64,000 nt of DNA. It comes from QHXM01 sp032160165. GTDB lineage: Bacteria; Acidobacteriota; Blastocatellia; Pyrinomonadales; Pyrinomonadaceae. The notes under the pieces are model-generated. The model had not been told where the DNA came from, did not search any database, and saw only the letters and a list, made by a program, of their open reading frames with translations. Both the position numbers and the translations under genes were made by a program. The stretch is from the NCBI GenBank assembly GCA_032160165.1, contig JAVHWA010000112.1, positions 1 to 64,000 of the forward strand, in the 5' to 3' direction. Below, in pieces: positions 44,041 through 51,696 of the stretch. Position 1 is the first letter of the stretch, and each line of letters opens with the position of its first letter.

Positions 44041-45096
44041 TCACGGATTGCTTCCCGTTAATATCAGTCCCGTCTTCTCGTTCAGGCCCGCCATCAAATT
44101 CATGTTCTGGATCGCCTGACCGGCGGCGCCTTTCACCAGGTTGTCGAGCGCGGAAAAGATCACAACCTGACGGCCGCGAACTGCGAAACCAATGTCGCAG
44201 AAATTCGTCGTCTTCACCCAGTTGATATCGGGCGAGCCTTCGACGAACCGTACGAAGAAACAATTCTTGTAGAACTCGGCGAAAACTGATCGCACCTCGT
44301 CAGCCGTCATCTCGTTTTTGGTTTCGACGTATATCGATGCAAAGATGCCACGAGCGACCGGCAAGCTGTGCGTCATGAAAATAAGCTCGTTCGTCCAATC
44401 ACCGATCGCGCAAAGCTCCTGCTCGATCTCAGGCACGTGTTGGTGAGTGAAAGGCTTGTAGGCATAGAAGGAGTTCATGCGCTGTGGATGATGCGTGTTG
44501 GCCGCGGCCTTGGCGCCGGAGCCGGAAGACCCCGTCTTTGCATCTACAATAACGCGCCCATCGATCAGATTGCCTGCAACCAGCGGAGCTAGCCCGAGCA
44601 CAGTCGCTGTGGCAAAGCATCCTGGATTGGAAATCCTGTTAGCGGTCCTTATGGCCTCGCGATTGGTTTCCGTCAGTCCGTAAACGAAATCGGCTTGTGC
44701 GTCCATCGCCGTATGCTCTCGATTGTAGAAGCGTTCGAACGTCTCGCGGTCTCGCAATCGGAAGTCGCCGGAAAGGTCTATGACTTTCACACCGGGTGGA
44801 ATCCTCGGCACCAGTTCAATCGCCTGACCGTGCGGAAGCGCCAGGAACACAAAATCCAGGTCCTGGATTCTTCCTGGATCTTCCGGAGCGGTCTCGAATC
44901 CCAGATCAGTTAAGCCGTACAGGTTCTTATGCACGTCGGCGACCCGTTTGCCGGCCTGTTCGTTAGCTGTAACAAGCGAGATTTCGGCATGCGGATGCAG
45001 CAACAGAAGGCGGAGAAGCTCCGAGCCACCGTAGCCCGAGCCGCCGAAAATGCCCACTCGAAGTTTCGAGTTTGGAGTTTTGAGTTTCGAGCTCAT
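44041..45096 (-). CDS. argC: N-acylglutamyl-phosphate reductase
   Basis: This 351-residue NADPH-dependent reductase has the Rossmann start VGIFGGSGYGGSELLRLLL, the active-site Cys in SNPGCFATATVLGLAPL, and HPQRMNSFYAYKPFTHQHVPEI. It reduces the acylglutamyl phosphate made by ArgB. The first dozen residues (MSSKLKTPNSKL) are not homologous: they are the translation of a heptamer repeat (ctcgaaa, ctcaaaa, ctccaaa units), yet ATG 45096 follows the upstream stop by only 2 bp, so this start is likely used. Confidence 0.93.
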   Translation of the reverse strand: MSSKLKTPNSKLRVGIFGGSGYGGSELLRLLLLHPHAEISLVTANEQAGKRVADVHKNLYGLTDLGFETAPEDPGRIQDLDFVFLALPHGQAIELVPRIPPGVKVIDLSGDFRLRDRETFERFYNREHTAMDAQADFVYGLTETNREAIRTANRISNPGCFATATVLGLAPLVAGNLIDGRVIVDAKTGSSGSGAKAAANTHHPQRMNSFYAYKPFTHQHVPEIEQELCAIGDWTNELIFMTHSLPVARGIFASIYVETKNEMTADEVRSVFAEFYKNCFFVRFVEGSPDINWVKTTNFCDIGFAVRGRQVVIFSALDNLVKGAAGQAIQNMNLMAGLNEKTGLILTGSNP

Positions 45097-45171
45097 GCCT
45101 ACAACTCCATGGGTTGGTCCACACGTGACTTGCGCTCGGCCCCCGAGACCCGGAACGCGAAACTCGAAACT
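45063..45171. repeat. heptamer hairpin with both arms in coding sequence
   Basis: The left arm (45063-45093, agtttcg, agtttgg, agttttg, agtttcg) lies inside the 5' end of argC. The right arm (45142-45171, inverse cgaaact-type units) lies inside the 3' end of the upstream P-loop gene. The stop and start codons are in the loop. Confidence 0.8.
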
Positions 45172-46229
45172 TTCTGGTTGACGATTTTGAACAGCCGCCC
45201 CCCATCGCGCCGCGCATTGCCCGCCGGAACGTTGAACTCTTTCTCTATATAGTCCTCGCCCATCTGTGAATCGGTGACTGAGCCGGCGATCACATCAACC
45301 CGGATGCCTCGCCGACGGAACAACTCAATCCCGCCCCATGCGCCAACGTAGTCCGATGCGCAGAAGACAATCGCGGCCGTAGCGTCGCGCAGTTCCTGAT
45401 CTTCAAACACCGAGTCGACGGAATAGCCGCCAAGGATTCCATCGCCGAGCTCTATAACGATCAGGTCTGGGGCGCTTTCTCCCAGGCGCGCGATGATCGC
45501 TTTCGCTACCGGCGCAAGGTCGTCCGCCCCGACTGTCGAAGGCAGCCCGCAATCGAGAAAGCTTGCGGTCGCTACGGCGCCGTGATCTGCCATGTGCAGG
45601 GTGTCGCGAAGGCAAGCGACTCCCGACAGCTTCGCGGCCGCCACTTTCATTCCCGCGCGCGTCGCCTGCTTGATAAGTTCGGTGGCGGCGTAGGTCTTCC
45701 CGCTATTCATGCAGGTCCCAGCCACCAGTATCAGCGGTGCGCACGGCGGTAGGCTGTCGCGTGGAAGCAGAGCGTCATCAGCAATATTAAGAACGCGCCC
45801 ACTCTCATCGCAGGCGAGACCAATAACTTCAACACTGATCGCGTCGCTCAGGCTCGAATGATGTCCGGTGCAGTGCCCGATTACTCCCCCGAGGTTCAAG
45901 ACGTGAAGCGTCATGCCTGCCTTGACCGATTCGGGTACGTCTCCCACAAATCCTTTCAGCGCGCGTCGACGTCCAAGCACTCCGACCAGCACATCGCCCG
46001 GATTGATCTTAGCCAATCGACCGGTGGGCAACTCTAATTGGTTATAGGTCGCGCTATCGGTGAGCGCGCGCACGACCACTACGTCTCCGGCGCGTGGCGC
46101 AGCCGAGGCTTCGATCACGGCGACCGTTCGCGGTAGATTGAGCAGCGATGCGGCGGAGCCAATCTTGTCAGCCTCGATTACCTTGATGGTCGTGGCTGAT
46201 TCGCCAGGTAGCGTTTTGGTTTCAGACAT
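45099..46229 (-). CDS. P-loop protein of the arginine operon, function unknown
   Basis: This 376-residue protein has an N-terminal beta-rich region (about 1-155, with GDVLVGVLGRRRALKGFVGD) and a C-terminal P-loop domain with Walker A GTCMNSGKT near residue 171 and IELGDGILGGYSVD, recalling dethiobiotin synthetase/MobB and the DUF1611 (DgcN-type) class. It is locked between argG and argC (2 bp before argC), so a role in arginine synthesis is likely by context. Family assignment is tentative. The last 20 or so residues (VSSFAFRVSGAERKS...) come from a translated heptamer repeat. Confidence 0.7.
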   Translation of the reverse strand: MSETKTLPGESATTIKVIEADKIGSAASLLNLPRTVAVIEASAAPRAGDVVVVRALTDSATYNQLELPTGRLAKINPGDVLVGVLGRRRALKGFVGDVPESVKAGMTLHVLNLGGVIGHCTGHHSSLSDAISVEVIGLACDESGRVLNIADDALLPRDSLPPCAPLILVAGTCMNSGKTYAATELIKQATRAGMKVAAAKLSGVACLRDTLHMADHGAVATASFLDCGLPSTVGADDLAPVAKAIIARLGESAPDLIVIELGDGILGGYSVDSVFEDQELRDATAAIVFCASDYVGAWGGIELFRRRGIRVDVIAGSVTDSQMGEDYIEKEFNVPAGNARRDGGRLFKIVNQKVSSFAFRVSGAERKSRVDQPMEL

Positions 46230-46247
46230 CGAAGTCGCTCCATCGGA

Positions 46248-46357
46248 GTTCCGGGTTTCGCGTTTCGGTTTTTCGGGTTTCGGGTTTCGGGTTTCGGGTT
46301 TCGGGTTACGGGTTACGGGTTACGGGTTCCGGGTTTCAAGTTCAAGTTTCAAGTTTC
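46248..46357. repeat. single-armed heptamer array with G-quadruplex potential
   Basis: About fifteen units of gggtttc/gggttac/gggttcc type lie between argG and the P-loop gene. Nine GGG triplets start exactly every 7 nt from 46275 to 46331, giving 4-nt loops on the plus strand. No inverted arm is present, unlike other arrays. Confidence 0.8.
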
Positions 46358-46418
46358 TAATCCATCTCTCAAACTGTAACTAGACGCATCGCATCACGAA
46401 CGTTGAACGTTGAACCGT

Positions 46419-47624
46419 TCAGCCGCCAAGCCGCGCCTGTGTTCGCAGGCGCAGCGCATTTAGTTTAATGAACCCTTCTGCGTCGCGTTGGTTGTAAACG
46501 TCTTCAGCCTCGAAGGTCGCCAGACGCTCGCTGTAGAGGGACCGTGGCGCGCGACGGCCCACAACCGTCGCATTCCCGCGGTACAGCTTCAGCCTGACAT
46601 CGCCGGTGACGTGCAGCTGAGTATCATCTACCGTCCTCCGCAATAACTCGAACTCCGGCGAAAACCAAAAGCCGTAGTACACACACTCCGTGAACCTTAC
46701 GCTCAGCGAGTCCCGCAAATGCATCACCTCGCGATCGAGCGTTATGGACTCCAGCGCTCGGTGCGCTGCTTGTAGAATCGTCACTCCCGGCGTCTCGTAA
46801 ACGCCGCGAGACTTCATCCCCACGAACCGGTTCTCGACCAGATCGACGCGTCCGATTCCGTGATCGCCTCCCAGCGTGTTCAAGGCCTCGAGTAACGCCA
46901 CCGGGCCCCGGGGCTTGCCATCGATCGAAGTGGGCTCGCCTTTCTCAAAGCCGATTTCGACATATTCGGGCTCGGATCTCGCTGCTTCCGCGGCCTTCGT
47001 CAATTGAAAGATATTTTCGGGCGGTTCCGCCCAGGGATCTTCCAGAATGCCGCCTTCGTAAGATACGTGCATCAGGTTGCGATCGGTCGAATACGGCTTC
47101 TCGGCGGTGGCGGTCACCGGAATGCGGTGCTCCTTCGCGTATGCGATCAGGTCTGAGCGGCCCATAAACTCCCACTCGCGCCACGGGGCCACGACTTTTA
47201 TGTCAGGCTCAAGCGCGTAGTACGTGAGCTCGAAACGGACCTGATCGTTTCCCTTACCCGTGGATCCATGAGCAACCGCGTCCGCTCCCTCGCGTCTCGC
47301 GATTTCGATCTGTCGTTTCGCGATCACAGGGCGCGCGAGAGATGTCCCAAGCAGATAAACGCCTTCGTAGATCGCATTAGCTTTGACGGCCGTCCAGACA
47401 TAGTCGCGAACAAACTCTTCTCGCAGGTCCTCGACATAAAGTTTCGAAGCACCCGTCTCTTTCGCTTTCGCATCGAGCCCATCCAACTCTTCACCCTGCC
47501 CGACGTCCGCGCAATAGCAGATCACTTCGCACTCGTAGCGTTCTTTGATCCAACGCAACATCACCGACGTGTCGAGTCCGCCTGAGTAAGCCAGCACGAT
47601 TTTTTTGATTTTCTTCTCCACCAT
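46419..47624 (-). CDS. argG: argininosuccinate synthase
   Basis: This 401-residue enzyme joins citrulline and aspartate with ATP. Motifs are KIVLAYSGGLDTSVMLRW (PP-loop), AHGSTGKGNDQVRFEL and NRFVGMKSRGVYETPG. The ATG at 47624 (MVEKKIKKIV) has AAGGAAA upstream; a longer in-frame extension is only translated repeat. It follows argR across a 65-bp repeat. In an acylated-ornithine pathway an extra deacylase must act before this step; none is in the window. Confidence 0.95.
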   Translation of the reverse strand: MVEKKIKKIVLAYSGGLDTSVMLRWIKERYECEVICYCADVGQGEELDGLDAKAKETGASKLYVEDLREEFVRDYVWTAVKANAIYEGVYLLGTSLARPVIAKRQIEIARREGADAVAHGSTGKGNDQVRFELTYYALEPDIKVVAPWREWEFMGRSDLIAYAKEHRIPVTATAEKPYSTDRNLMHVSYEGGILEDPWAEPPENIFQLTKAAEAARSEPEYVEIGFEKGEPTSIDGKPRGPVALLEALNTLGGDHGIGRVDLVENRFVGMKSRGVYETPGVTILQAAHRALESITLDREVMHLRDSLSVRFTECVYYGFWFSPEFELLRRTVDDTQLHVTGDVRLKLYRGNATVVGRRAPRSLYSERLATFEAEDVYNQRDAEGFIKLNALRLRTQARLGG

Positions 47625-47640
47625 TGGTTTCCTTAAGTCT

Positions 47641-47704
47641 AGCGAGTCGGGCGAGTCTGCCGACTCTGCGCTCATTCTATAGACTCGCACGAGTCGCCAG
47701 ACTC
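47641..47704. repeat. heptamer hairpin at the argR/argG junction
   Basis: gcgagtcgggcgagtctg (from 47642) is inverted at 47681-47704 (agactcgcacgagtcgccag...). Units centre on 'gagtc'. It abuts the argR stop codon. Confidence 0.7.
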
Positions 47705-48121
47705 TTACCCAAACAGTTCCCAGATTTTCTTCACCGCCGAACGCTGCATCTTATGTTCCGTAACAGCGATAAAAATCGTGTCCTCGCCGGCGATGGTCCC
47801 CGCTATCTCAGGTATTGGAGTGCGGTCGATCTCGACTGCCACCGCCGAAGCCATACCCGGTTCGCACTTGGCCACGATGAGCACTTCGCCCGCCGACTCA
47901 AGGCTCAGCAATCCACGCGCTGCCGCGCCATTCGAACTGCGCGGGATAGTATAGTGTCCGTGGTGCTTTACTATCCCGAGTTCGACCAGATCACGCGAGA
48001 CGCTCGATTGAGTGGCCGCGACACCGGCGCGCTCCAGATGGTCCGCCAATTCGTCCTGCGTCCCAATTCGCCTGGCGCGAATCAAACTTAATATCTTCTG
48101 TTGTCGTGTTTCTTTTATCAT
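47705..48121 (-). CDS. argR: arginine repressor
   Basis: This 138-residue protein has an N-terminal winged helix (MIKETRQQKILSLIRARRIGTQDEL...ATQSSVSRDL) and a C-terminal oligomerisation/arginine-binding domain ending in GEDTIFIAVTEHKMQR. The ATG at 48121 matches the family start; upstream codons in frame are intergenic. It is the first gene of the arginine operon, so it should repress itself, the operon, and argH through the TGCAT cluster at 48132-48187. Confidence 0.93.
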   Translation of the reverse strand: MIKETRQQKILSLIRARRIGTQDELADHLERAGVAATQSSVSRDLVELGIVKHHGHYTIPRSSNGAAARGLLSLESAGEVLIVAKCEPGMASAVAVEIDRTPIPEIAGTIAGEDTIFIAVTEHKMQRSAVKKIWELFG

Positions 48122-48131
48122 CGTCGCTCTA

Positions 48132-48187
48132 TGCACTCTAGTTGCATATTCACTGCATAGATGCATAAAATAGCACTCGGGATGCAT
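48132..48187. promoter_or_regulatory. putative ARG boxes (TGCAT cluster)
   Basis: Five TGCA(T/C) motifs start at 48132, 48143, 48154, 48162 and 48183. TGCATAGATGCA (48154-48165) is a perfect palindrome, and the 48162-48183 spacing is 21 bp, the usual centre spacing of paired ArgR sites. The cluster lies between divergent argR and argH and overlaps the argR promoter. Confidence 0.65.
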
Positions 48188-48196
48188 TCTGGTCAA
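48167..48196 (-). promoter_or_regulatory. sigma70-type promoter of the argR operon
   Basis: On the minus strand TTGACC (48191-48196) and TATTTT (48167-48172) are 18 bp apart, with TGC just before the -10 (extended -10). Two TGCAT motifs overlap or flank it, so repressor binding would block polymerase. Confidence 0.65.
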
Positions 48197-48263
48197 ATCG
48201 CCGTACCGATGAGGGCCCGTGGGAACATAGAATGCTTCACCGGAGATTGGGACGGAGGGCAGG

Positions 48264-49658
48264 ATGGACGAGCCGAAAAACCTGTGGGGTGGGAGATTCA
48301 CTGGCGCCGCAGACGAGACGTTCGTGGAGTTTAATCGCTCATTCGGTTTTGACCGTAGATTATTTGAAGCGGACCTCCGCGCCAGCCGGGGACATTGTGA
48401 GGGGCTGAGAGTCGCGGGTGTTTTGACTGAGCTTGAAGCCGAGCAGATAAAGAACGGGCTCAGTACAATCCTTGAGCGAGGCCGCGCAGACCGAGCATAC
48501 TTTGACGAGCTCCCCTCGGAAGACGTTCACTCGTTCGTTGAGACGCGGCTGGTGCAGCTCATCGGCGATGCCGGGCGCAAGTTGCATACAGGCCGCAGTC
48601 GTAATGATCAGGTCGCGACCGGTCTGCGTATTTGGCTGCGCGAGGAGATCGATGAGATCAGGAGCGTCGTGCGCGATACGCAGACCGCGATCCTCGATCT
48701 TGCCGAGGCATATCCAACCTCCGTCCTTCCGGGCTATACCCATTTACAGCGCGCGCAGCCCGTCCTTTGGGCCCACTGGTGTCTCGCCTATTTCGAGATG
48801 CTGGGGCGTGATTCTGAACGCCTTCAGGAGATAAGAAAACGTGTCAACATTATGCCGCTCGGCTCGGCGGCCCTGGCAGGTACCGCCTTCGCCATCGATC
48901 GCGAGGCGGTGGCGCGTGAACTTGGCTTCGAAGGCGTCTCGCGTAACAGTCTGGACGCTGTCAGCGATCGCGACTTTTGCGTCGAGTTTGCCTGCGCCTG
49001 TTCGTTGATCATGCTTCACCTGTCGCGTCTGGCCGAAGACATTATTATCTATTCGAGTGCCGAGTTTGGGTTCCTCGAATTGAGCGATGCGGTGGCAACC
49101 GGTTCGAGCCTGATGCCGCAAAAAAAGAACCCCGATTCGATGGAGCTCGTCCGGGGAAAGGCCGGTCGCGTTTTCGGAAATCTCAGCGGGCTGCTCGCGA
49201 TGTTAAAGGGACTGCCGCTGGCCTACAACAAGGACATGCAGGAGGACAAAGAAGCGATCTTCGATACGGCTGATACGGTGAAGTCTTCGTTGCGGGTCAC
49301 GGCGACCGTATCACGCAACACCCGCGTGCGCGCAAAACCCACTCGAGCAGCCGCGGATAGCGGATATATGAATGCGACCGAGCTGGCTGACTACCTGGCG
49401 CGCAAAGGTCTCCCCTTTCGCGAAGCTCATGACATTGTCGGGCGGATGGTATTGCTGGCGATCGAACGAGGGGTCGAGTTACAGGGGTTATCCCTTGATG
49501 AGATGCGCAGCTTCTCCACCTTGATCGTGGGTGATATCTTCCATGCCCTCTCGCTCGAACAGACGCTGGCGACGAAAAAGCAGATCGGTGGGACCGCGCC
49601 GGAACGTGTCGCTGAGGCCCTTCGAGCGGCCCGCGCCTCGCTGATCGGCCGTGGCTAA
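48264..49658 (+). CDS. argH: argininosuccinate lyase
   Basis: This 464-residue fumarase-superfamily enzyme releases arginine and fumarate. Motifs are LWGGRFTGAADE, LHTGRSRNDQVATGLR, the HLQRAQPV segment and the signature GSSLMPQKKNPDSMELVRGK. The ATG at 48264 has GGAGGG upstream. It is transcribed divergently from argR and shares its regulatory region, completing the pathway from citrulline to arginine. Confidence 0.96.
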   Translation: MDEPKNLWGGRFTGAADETFVEFNRSFGFDRRLFEADLRASRGHCEGLRVAGVLTELEAEQIKNGLSTILERGRADRAYFDELPSEDVHSFVETRLVQLIGDAGRKLHTGRSRNDQVATGLRIWLREEIDEIRSVVRDTQTAILDLAEAYPTSVLPGYTHLQRAQPVLWAHWCLAYFEMLGRDSERLQEIRKRVNIMPLGSAALAGTAFAIDREAVARELGFEGVSRNSLDAVSDRDFCVEFACACSLIMLHLSRLAEDIIIYSSAEFGFLELSDAVATGSSLMPQKKNPDSMELVRGKAGRVFGNLSGLLAMLKGLPLAYNKDMQEDKEAIFDTADTVKSSLRVTATVSRNTRVRAKPTRAAADSGYMNATELADYLARKGLPFREAHDIVGRMVLLAIERGVELQGLSLDEMRSFSTLIVGDIFHALSLEQTLATKKQIGGTAPERVAEALRAARASLIGRG

Positions 49659-49668
49659 AAGGAAATCG

Positions 49669-49697
49669 TTGACCTATTCGCAGAATTAACATATTTT
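49669..49697 (+). promoter_or_regulatory. sigma70-type promoter of the PqqD/knottin cassette
   Basis: TTGACC (49669-49674) and TATTTT (49692-49697) are separated by 17 bp, just after argH and about 160 bp before the cassette's ATG. Confidence 0.6.
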
Positions 49698-49855
49698 CCT
49701 GTCTGATCAATTCGGCTGAAGCTTATTTGGAGCAATCTCCGTTGTCATTGTAGACCGTGCTATTCGAGCGCGTCTCGATCGAAAGAGTGATCGACCGCAC
49801 CGAAGCTTTGGTAGCAATACTTCTAAACGCGTCAACGACAGTGAAGGGATTCGAG

Positions 49856-50362
49856 ATGAGAGATAAAGCGCAACAGATCGTACCTTGTGCCCGCAAAGCT
49901 AGACTGGTCGTCCAGGAATTGCCGGACGAAGTGCTGGTCTATGACCTGGATCGTCACAAGGCGCACTGTCTCAACAAAGCGTCGGCCCTTGTTTGGAAGC
50001 ACTGCGACGGAAAGTCTACTGTGGGCCAGCTTAGAGCCCTGCTTGAAGAGGCCCTCGGGACAGCGACTGACGATGATGTCGTCTGGCTGGCGCTGGGCCA
50101 ACTGCGGCGATTTCATCTACTGGAAGAGGAGAGCAAGGGATTTGGAATGATGAAGGTCACGCGCCGCGATTTGGTAAGCAAATACTTACCCGCCGCTCTG
50201 GCTCTACCGCTTATTCTCTCAATTCCCTCTCCCGCCGCGGCCCAGGCAGCCAGCTGTCGCCCGCCTGGAAGCGCATGCACGGCTAACGCACAGTGCTGCG
50301 GTCCGGGCGGTGTGGGTGTTGGCTTTTGCAGCGCGGGGGTTTGCTTTACGAACCCCCCCTAA
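49856..50362 (+). CDS. PqqD-like domain fused to Tat-type signal and cystine-knot-like tail
   Basis: This 168-residue protein has three parts. Residues 10-92 resemble PqqD, the RiPP recognition element (ELPDEVLVYDLDRHKAHCLN, ASALVWKHCDGKSTVGQL). Residues 100-131 form a twin-arginine-like export signal (KVTRRDLVSKYLPAALALPL, then AAAQA). Residues 132-168 are a Cys-rich tail with pattern C-x6-C-x5-CC-x9-C-x4-C (Cys 134, 141, 147, 148, 158, 163), close to inhibitor-cystine-knot spacing. A second start at ATG 50147 with AAGGGA 6 nt upstream could give the exported peptide alone. A nucleotidyltransferase gene follows after 13 bp. Confidence 0.8.
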   Translation: MRDKAQQIVPCARKARLVVQELPDEVLVYDLDRHKAHCLNKASALVWKHCDGKSTVGQLRALLEEALGTATDDDVVWLALGQLRRFHLLEEESKGFGMMKVTRRDLVSKYLPAALALPLILSIPSPAAAQAASCRPPGSACTANAQCCGPGGVGVGFCSAGVCFTNPP

Positions 50363-50375
50363 GAAGTTCGATTCG

Positions 50376-51443
50376 ATGCTCAAAAGTCGTGCAGAGTTAT
50401 CCGGTCAGATGGTTGGACTGACGCTGGCAGGTTGCTGGCGTCGTTTGCCACCGCCGTCAGATCTCAATTCTGTCGGACTGGAAGAGATCGTTCCGCTACT
50501 TCAAATCTCCGGGGCAGCCGCCCTCGGCTGGTGGCGACTGAGCCATTCCAACCTTGCCCACTCCACTTCAGCAGAGACCCTTCGCGGCACTTATAGGCTG
50601 AATACGCTCCAGGCAAAGATCACTCAAAACGCGATCTGCGAAGTCGTAGATCATCTTCGCTCTGTCGGAATTGAGCCGATACTGGTCAAGGGTTGGGCGG
50701 CGGCGCGGCTTTATCCCGACCAAGGTCTGCGTCCTTATGGAGACATCGATCTCTGCGTAAGACCTGACGAGTTCGAAAGTGCAGGAAAGGCGCTCGAGGA
50801 TCTGGGTGATCGACGCTATGACGTCGACCTGCATTGTGGCTTCGAGAGTTTGGGCGGGGGCGATGTTGATGAGGTCCACGCGCGCTCACGAATAGCGGAC
50901 CTCGGGAACACAAAGGTTCGGCTGCCTTGTGCTGAAGACCATCTACGCATTCTCTGCATGCACTTTCTGCGCGAAGGCGGATGGCGTCCGCTCTGGCTAT
51001 GCGATATCGCAGCCGCTGTCGAGGCTCTGCCGGAAGAGTTTGATTGGAGCTATTGCCTGGGGAACAATCGGAGTCGGTCTGATGCGATAATCTGTTCGAT
51101 CGCGGTCGCTCACCAACTACTCGGTGCAGACATAGACCAAACACCGGCTGCCAGGAAGACCAGAGATCTTCCTCGCTGGCTGGTTCCGGCGATCCTAAAG
51201 GAGTGGGGGTCTCCACAACCCTCGATGTCAGGAAGGCATCGCGCTCCCATCGCCAGTTATATTCGTTATCCGTACAAAATCCTTCGAGGTCTCCGCGATC
51301 GCTGGCCCAATCCCATAGAGGCCACGGTGGGAATGCGGGGGCCATTCAACGACTTTCCAAGATTGCCTTTCCAGATTGGAAGCTGTCTCGCGCGGGCCGC
51401 GACGTTTGCGACTCGCTTCAAGCAGACGCGGCGTGAACACTAG
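50376..51443 (+). CDS. nucleotidyltransferase-family protein (NTP_transf_5 type)
   Basis: This 355-residue protein has a nucleotidyltransferase core: ILVKGWAAARLYPDQG, then PYGDIDLCV with the metal-binding DxD. This matches the uncharacterised nucleotidyltransferase family often found beside PqqD-like genes in peptide (including lasso peptide) clusters. The C-terminal part is helical. The start at ATG 50376 is 13 bp after the upstream stop, so it belongs to the same operon as the PqqD/knottin gene. It may modify that peptide or a small-molecule partner; this is inference. Confidence 0.8.
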   Translation: MLKSRAELSGQMVGLTLAGCWRRLPPPSDLNSVGLEEIVPLLQISGAAALGWWRLSHSNLAHSTSAETLRGTYRLNTLQAKITQNAICEVVDHLRSVGIEPILVKGWAAARLYPDQGLRPYGDIDLCVRPDEFESAGKALEDLGDRRYDVDLHCGFESLGGGDVDEVHARSRIADLGNTKVRLPCAEDHLRILCMHFLREGGWRPLWLCDIAAAVEALPEEFDWSYCLGNNRSRSDAIICSIAVAHQLLGADIDQTPAARKTRDLPRWLVPAILKEWGSPQPSMSGRHRAPIASYIRYPYKILRGLRDRWPNPIEATVGMRGPFNDFPRLPFQIGSCLARAATFATRFKQTRREH

Positions 51444-51507
51444 CTGAACAGGCTGACTCTCCCGCCAATGTGCCGGCCAGCATTTCAAAATGAAAAACTA
51501 TTTCTCG

Positions 51508-51537
51508 TTGACAAGCTCAAGCTACTGGGCTTATGGT
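51508..51537 (+). promoter_or_regulatory. sigma70-type promoter before the lipoprotein gene
   Basis: TTGACA (51508-51513) and TATGGT (51532-51537) are 18 bp apart. The leader to the ATG at 51697 would be about 155 nt. Confidence 0.55.
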
Positions 51538-51696
51538 GCACTCGCTGCACATGCTACGCGGACGAGCCCGCACACTCGTCGATAATGTTCCGCTGCCGAA
51601 CCGAGCAAACTCTTTTCACCCTTGCTCATCCTCGCGGGCGATTTGCTGACACCAACACGAATCGATACGCGATCTCCTGCATAAAGGCGGTCTCTC

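Noticed and set aside
46275..46333. Telomere-like sequence suggesting a replicon end
   Set aside because: It lies inside an intact operon between co-directional genes, so it is an internal repeat.
47625..47690. N-terminal extension of ArgG
   Set aside because: It is intergenic repeat in frame; the ATG at 47624 has a proper Shine-Dalgarno and matches the family.
48122..48301. Long N-terminal extension of ArgR
   Set aside because: It would cover the promoter and TGCAT cluster and overlap argH; the ATG at 48121 gives the normal start.
51444..51696. Possible small gene before the lipoprotein
   Set aside because: The only frames there lack a ribosome-binding site and homology; the region holds a promoter candidate instead.
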